NCBI RefSeq assembly: GCF_001949145.1
Contig: NW_019091386.1
Coordinates: forward strand, 1,659,986 to 1,723,985
From: Acanthaster planci
Lineage: Eukaryota > Echinodermata > Asteroidea > Valvatida > Acanthasteridae
DNA: 64,000 bases
Direction of reading: 5' to 3'
The translations under genes and the position numbers were made by a program. The notes under the pieces are model-generated. The model worked only from the letters and a program-made list of their open reading frames with translations. It was not told where the DNA came from and ran no database searches. This document shows positions 61,044 through 64,000 of this stretch, piece after piece (the first letter of the stretch is position 1; the number at the start of each line of letters is the position of its first letter).

Positions 61044-64000
61044 CTGGAGCAATCAAAAAAGTTCCTGGGAAATGGAACGGGGGGGTGCAGCAGGGATGCA
61101 CACGCGTACGCCAAGGCGAAAGGGTCGGGTGAACAAAAAAAACAAGGGTTGACATGAGCATGTGTTAGCCTAGGCATGGAGATGCTGTCATTGTGAATAT
61201 GTTTGGTAGGTTTGTATGTATACATGTATGTCACAAATACAAGCACAAATTCATATTACTTAAGCTTGAGCCTCTACAAGAGCAGTTTGCAGTACTGCAT
61301 GCCACGAAATGAATAGGTTATCAGTCCTTCTTTTTGAACAGCGCCATATGGGAAAACAGTCAGTATCCTTGCACTGGATGGATTTTCTTTTGCGGTAGTC
61401 AGAATGGTATTCGGCACAGCAAACATTTTTTCGGATACATGCAATTTGAGTTGGAATTTGTGCGTGTAACAAGCGTGTCTATGAGGCTCCCAAATGCATC
61501 GGTCTTTGTGTTATGTACCGCCACTGCACGCGAACGATGGCAACGATGATTAACCTCAGAATACTGGCAACATTTTGCAATGCCAACCTTGGGGTTAATC
61601 ATGCCCTCTGCAGGTGGTACACACTATTGCAAACTGCTCTCACAGTGACAAGACCTCACAAAATGAGTCAAAGCTCGAGAAAGTTACTTTTTGACCCCCA
61701 ACAGAAATAGACCCTTAGCATGTGGAAGCCATGTTGGAGGTATTCATTTTATTCCGGTTCAGTAACAATGAGTGCACAAAAGGTCTACTCGTGTGTAAGC
61801 CAACGGAACAACAGGAGACACCTACAAAATGGCTGCCAAGCAAAGGATCTATTAATAATAGTTTTATTATTTGGTTTTTAGTCATCCAACAAGAGAATTC
61901 CTATTTTAAATGACAATCACTTATCTACATGTACCACAGTGAGAACAACAAATGTTCAAAGTGTAAAACAGAATAAAGGCAAGACTGGGAGATCCCACTT
62001 GATTAAGTTTTTGCCACAGTAACAAATATTGGACATCATCATATAACTCAATGGAAAGGTTTACCATTCATTTCACACAGTTACCTACGCTGAGTGAAGA
62101 ACATAATTAGAATGGTTTGTTAAAAACAGAGTACTGGCAAGACTCATGCATCTGTGAGATCCTGCCACGTGAGGTCTTTTGCCATAATGACAAATATTTG
62201 ATATGGTTGGTGTTAATCATGCCAATCGGGATGCAAGGAATGTGGGATTATGTACATGTCTGAGGCAATTTGGTTGTTTTTACTTCAATTACAATATTTC
62301 CATTTTTTTGGGGGGGAAGGGATAGAATAGACCTATTAACAAGGAAGCCATTTTGATCATATTCCCTGAATCTATTTTACTTTATGTTATCTGCCGAATG
62401 GGAGGGTGCCAGACTACTTTGATTTCCATGCCTCCCTTTTTTTCGACGTTGTTTGATACATTTAGACACGATAAATCACACAAATTTTCAATAATTCGTC
62501 ATTGTAAAGGATTCTAATTGCTAACAAACCTTTATTTTACTGCCTTCTTTTTATTCATAATTTTCCACAATGAAACGTTAACCTCACTTTCAATATGATA
62601 AGGCTGACTTGTGAGAGTCAATTGAAGGTTCTGAGTTTTTGTAGACAGTATACACCTCTTAGGATCTAGCTGGTACTCCTTCATTGCTACATTAAAACAT
62701 TTTCTTTACAAAGTTACGCTGTCCTTCAAATTTACACAAGAGCCAATTTTAAATTTGGTCTTGATATCTCTGTCCTGGTCAACCAGTAATGCAGACTCAC
62801 ACATGCAGATGAATGAAAAGCAAGCAAGTGGATTTTTTTCCTACATCTACAGATGAGCAATACAGACATGTTGGTGGCTGCCGTAAGCATAAGCTGAAAC
62901 AACGTCTCCAGAAAAACAGAGGCAGGTGTAATGAGAGAGATTCCCAACTACAGAGCTATACTAAATTTCTAGAGCATTAACTTTGCTTACGAAGTGAAGC
63001 TCTCTGGGCGAATCCACATTTTTGAACAAACCTCCAGAGAGCTGAAACATTTAGTATGTTTTACTGAGGTTATTTGCAATGTGCATAATTATCCGTGTCA
63101 GTATTCCTTACTGCCGGATTACGTGCACCGAAAACCAGAAAGCACAATATGAGCATTCTTGCATCTGTGCAAACGCTACGATTTTCTATCCGATGTTATT
63201 ATCGGCATTTGTTCCACCAGCTACTTTCATTCCAAACCCATTATTTGTTCTGCATTCCGTCCCCTCTCAATGTGTTCCACAAACTAGCACACACTGTGAA
63301 ATGCCTGTGCTCAGGAGACCTTCAATGCATTCTGCATATATGGGAATGAGGAGTACACAGCTCCAGCAATTCACCACAGCTCTCTGTTCTTCATTTCTCT
63401 GGCCTTGATAGCACTGATGATGCAACAGAAGCACGCGATACAAAGAGTACAGTGTACATGCAACACACCAAACTATGTGCATGTATAAAGAGCAAAAGAA
63501 AATTACATGCATAGGGGTGAAGCAGATCTATACAATCTAGGTTCTACACACTGAACTCACTCAAGGGAACTTAAAGATAATTCCTGACTGTTAAGAGTAT
63601 AAAATAAGGTGTGTATCCTTCTTTTTAAAAAAATTCTCAATGCAGGCATTTTGGGCGATGCAGATAAAGTGCTTATTTATGTAGGTCCCTCAATTTCCTC
63701 CTTTGGGATTCACTTTTTTAAGTCACTATTACAGTACCCTTGGTACTACTGAAGTATCTCTGGCTTCACAAACTGGGCATCAAACCAAGACAACATTTAT
63801 TAGATCTACAAAGAACTACCTGTTTTGTTGGATTACTGCTTGATGATAAACTTTCTGTTGCCTGGTCGACATTGTTGATCCTCCCCCCCCCAAATGTGTT
63901 TACATGTATAGACCAGTACAGGACTATTTGCATAACACACGCTTTGGAACTGTTCAACCCTATAAAAGCAACTTTTTTAACAATCAGTGGCTCGCAATAC
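61044..64000. other. PLCE1: PLCE1 intron to the window edge, no exon seen
   Basis: AT-rich, no RasGEF-like segment in any minus frame. A faint 50-base duplication around GAGATCC and TGACAAATATT occurs near 61,990 and 62,155. The next upstream PLCE1 exon must lie beyond 64,000. Confidence 0.65.

Overview
The window is animal genomic DNA from a marine invertebrate deuterostome. An echinoderm, such as a sea star, is my best guess; it rests on the spliced gene architecture, the abundance of the palindromic word TACATGTA and the families of short inverted-repeat elements. There is no prokaryotic organisation: almost all open frames are short, and real coding sequence is in small exons with GT-AG junctions.

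The right half, about 29.9-61.0 kb and probably past the right edge, is one minus-strand gene. It is the orthologue of phospholipase C epsilon 1 (PLCE1). I recovered 29 consecutive coding exons from 61,043 down to a stop at 33,074. All 28 junctions agree in phase and give 1,764 codons plus stop. Domains in order are the end of the CDC25/RasGEF module, a PH-like region, EF-hand region, catalytic X box, acidic/basic linker, catalytic Y box, C2, two Ras-association domains (RA1, RA2) and a basic tail. The N-terminal exons lie beyond base 64,000. One intron (44,745-45,223) fits only as a U12-type AT-AC intron.

The left part (1-29 kb) is mostly intergenic. It is packed with TACATGTA/ACCGGT words and copies of at least five families of short inverted-repeat elements, tRNA-derived SINE-like pieces, a (CAGA)25 array and a 17-bp minisatellite. 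No gene there is recognisable by homology from memory. Several weak candidates are listed: a possible three-exon plus-strand small gene (12,852-14,209), a possible minus-strand chain (5,713-4,337), and isolated first-exon-like or last-exon-like segments near 1.1, 11.0 and 29.2 kb. They rest on splice sites, phase and open frame only.

PLCE1 joins Ras/Rap signalling to phosphoinositide hydrolysis: the RasGEF part activates small GTPases, the RA domains receive them, and the X/Y barrel cuts PIP2. Introns carry repeats, including direct repeats beside two coding exons.
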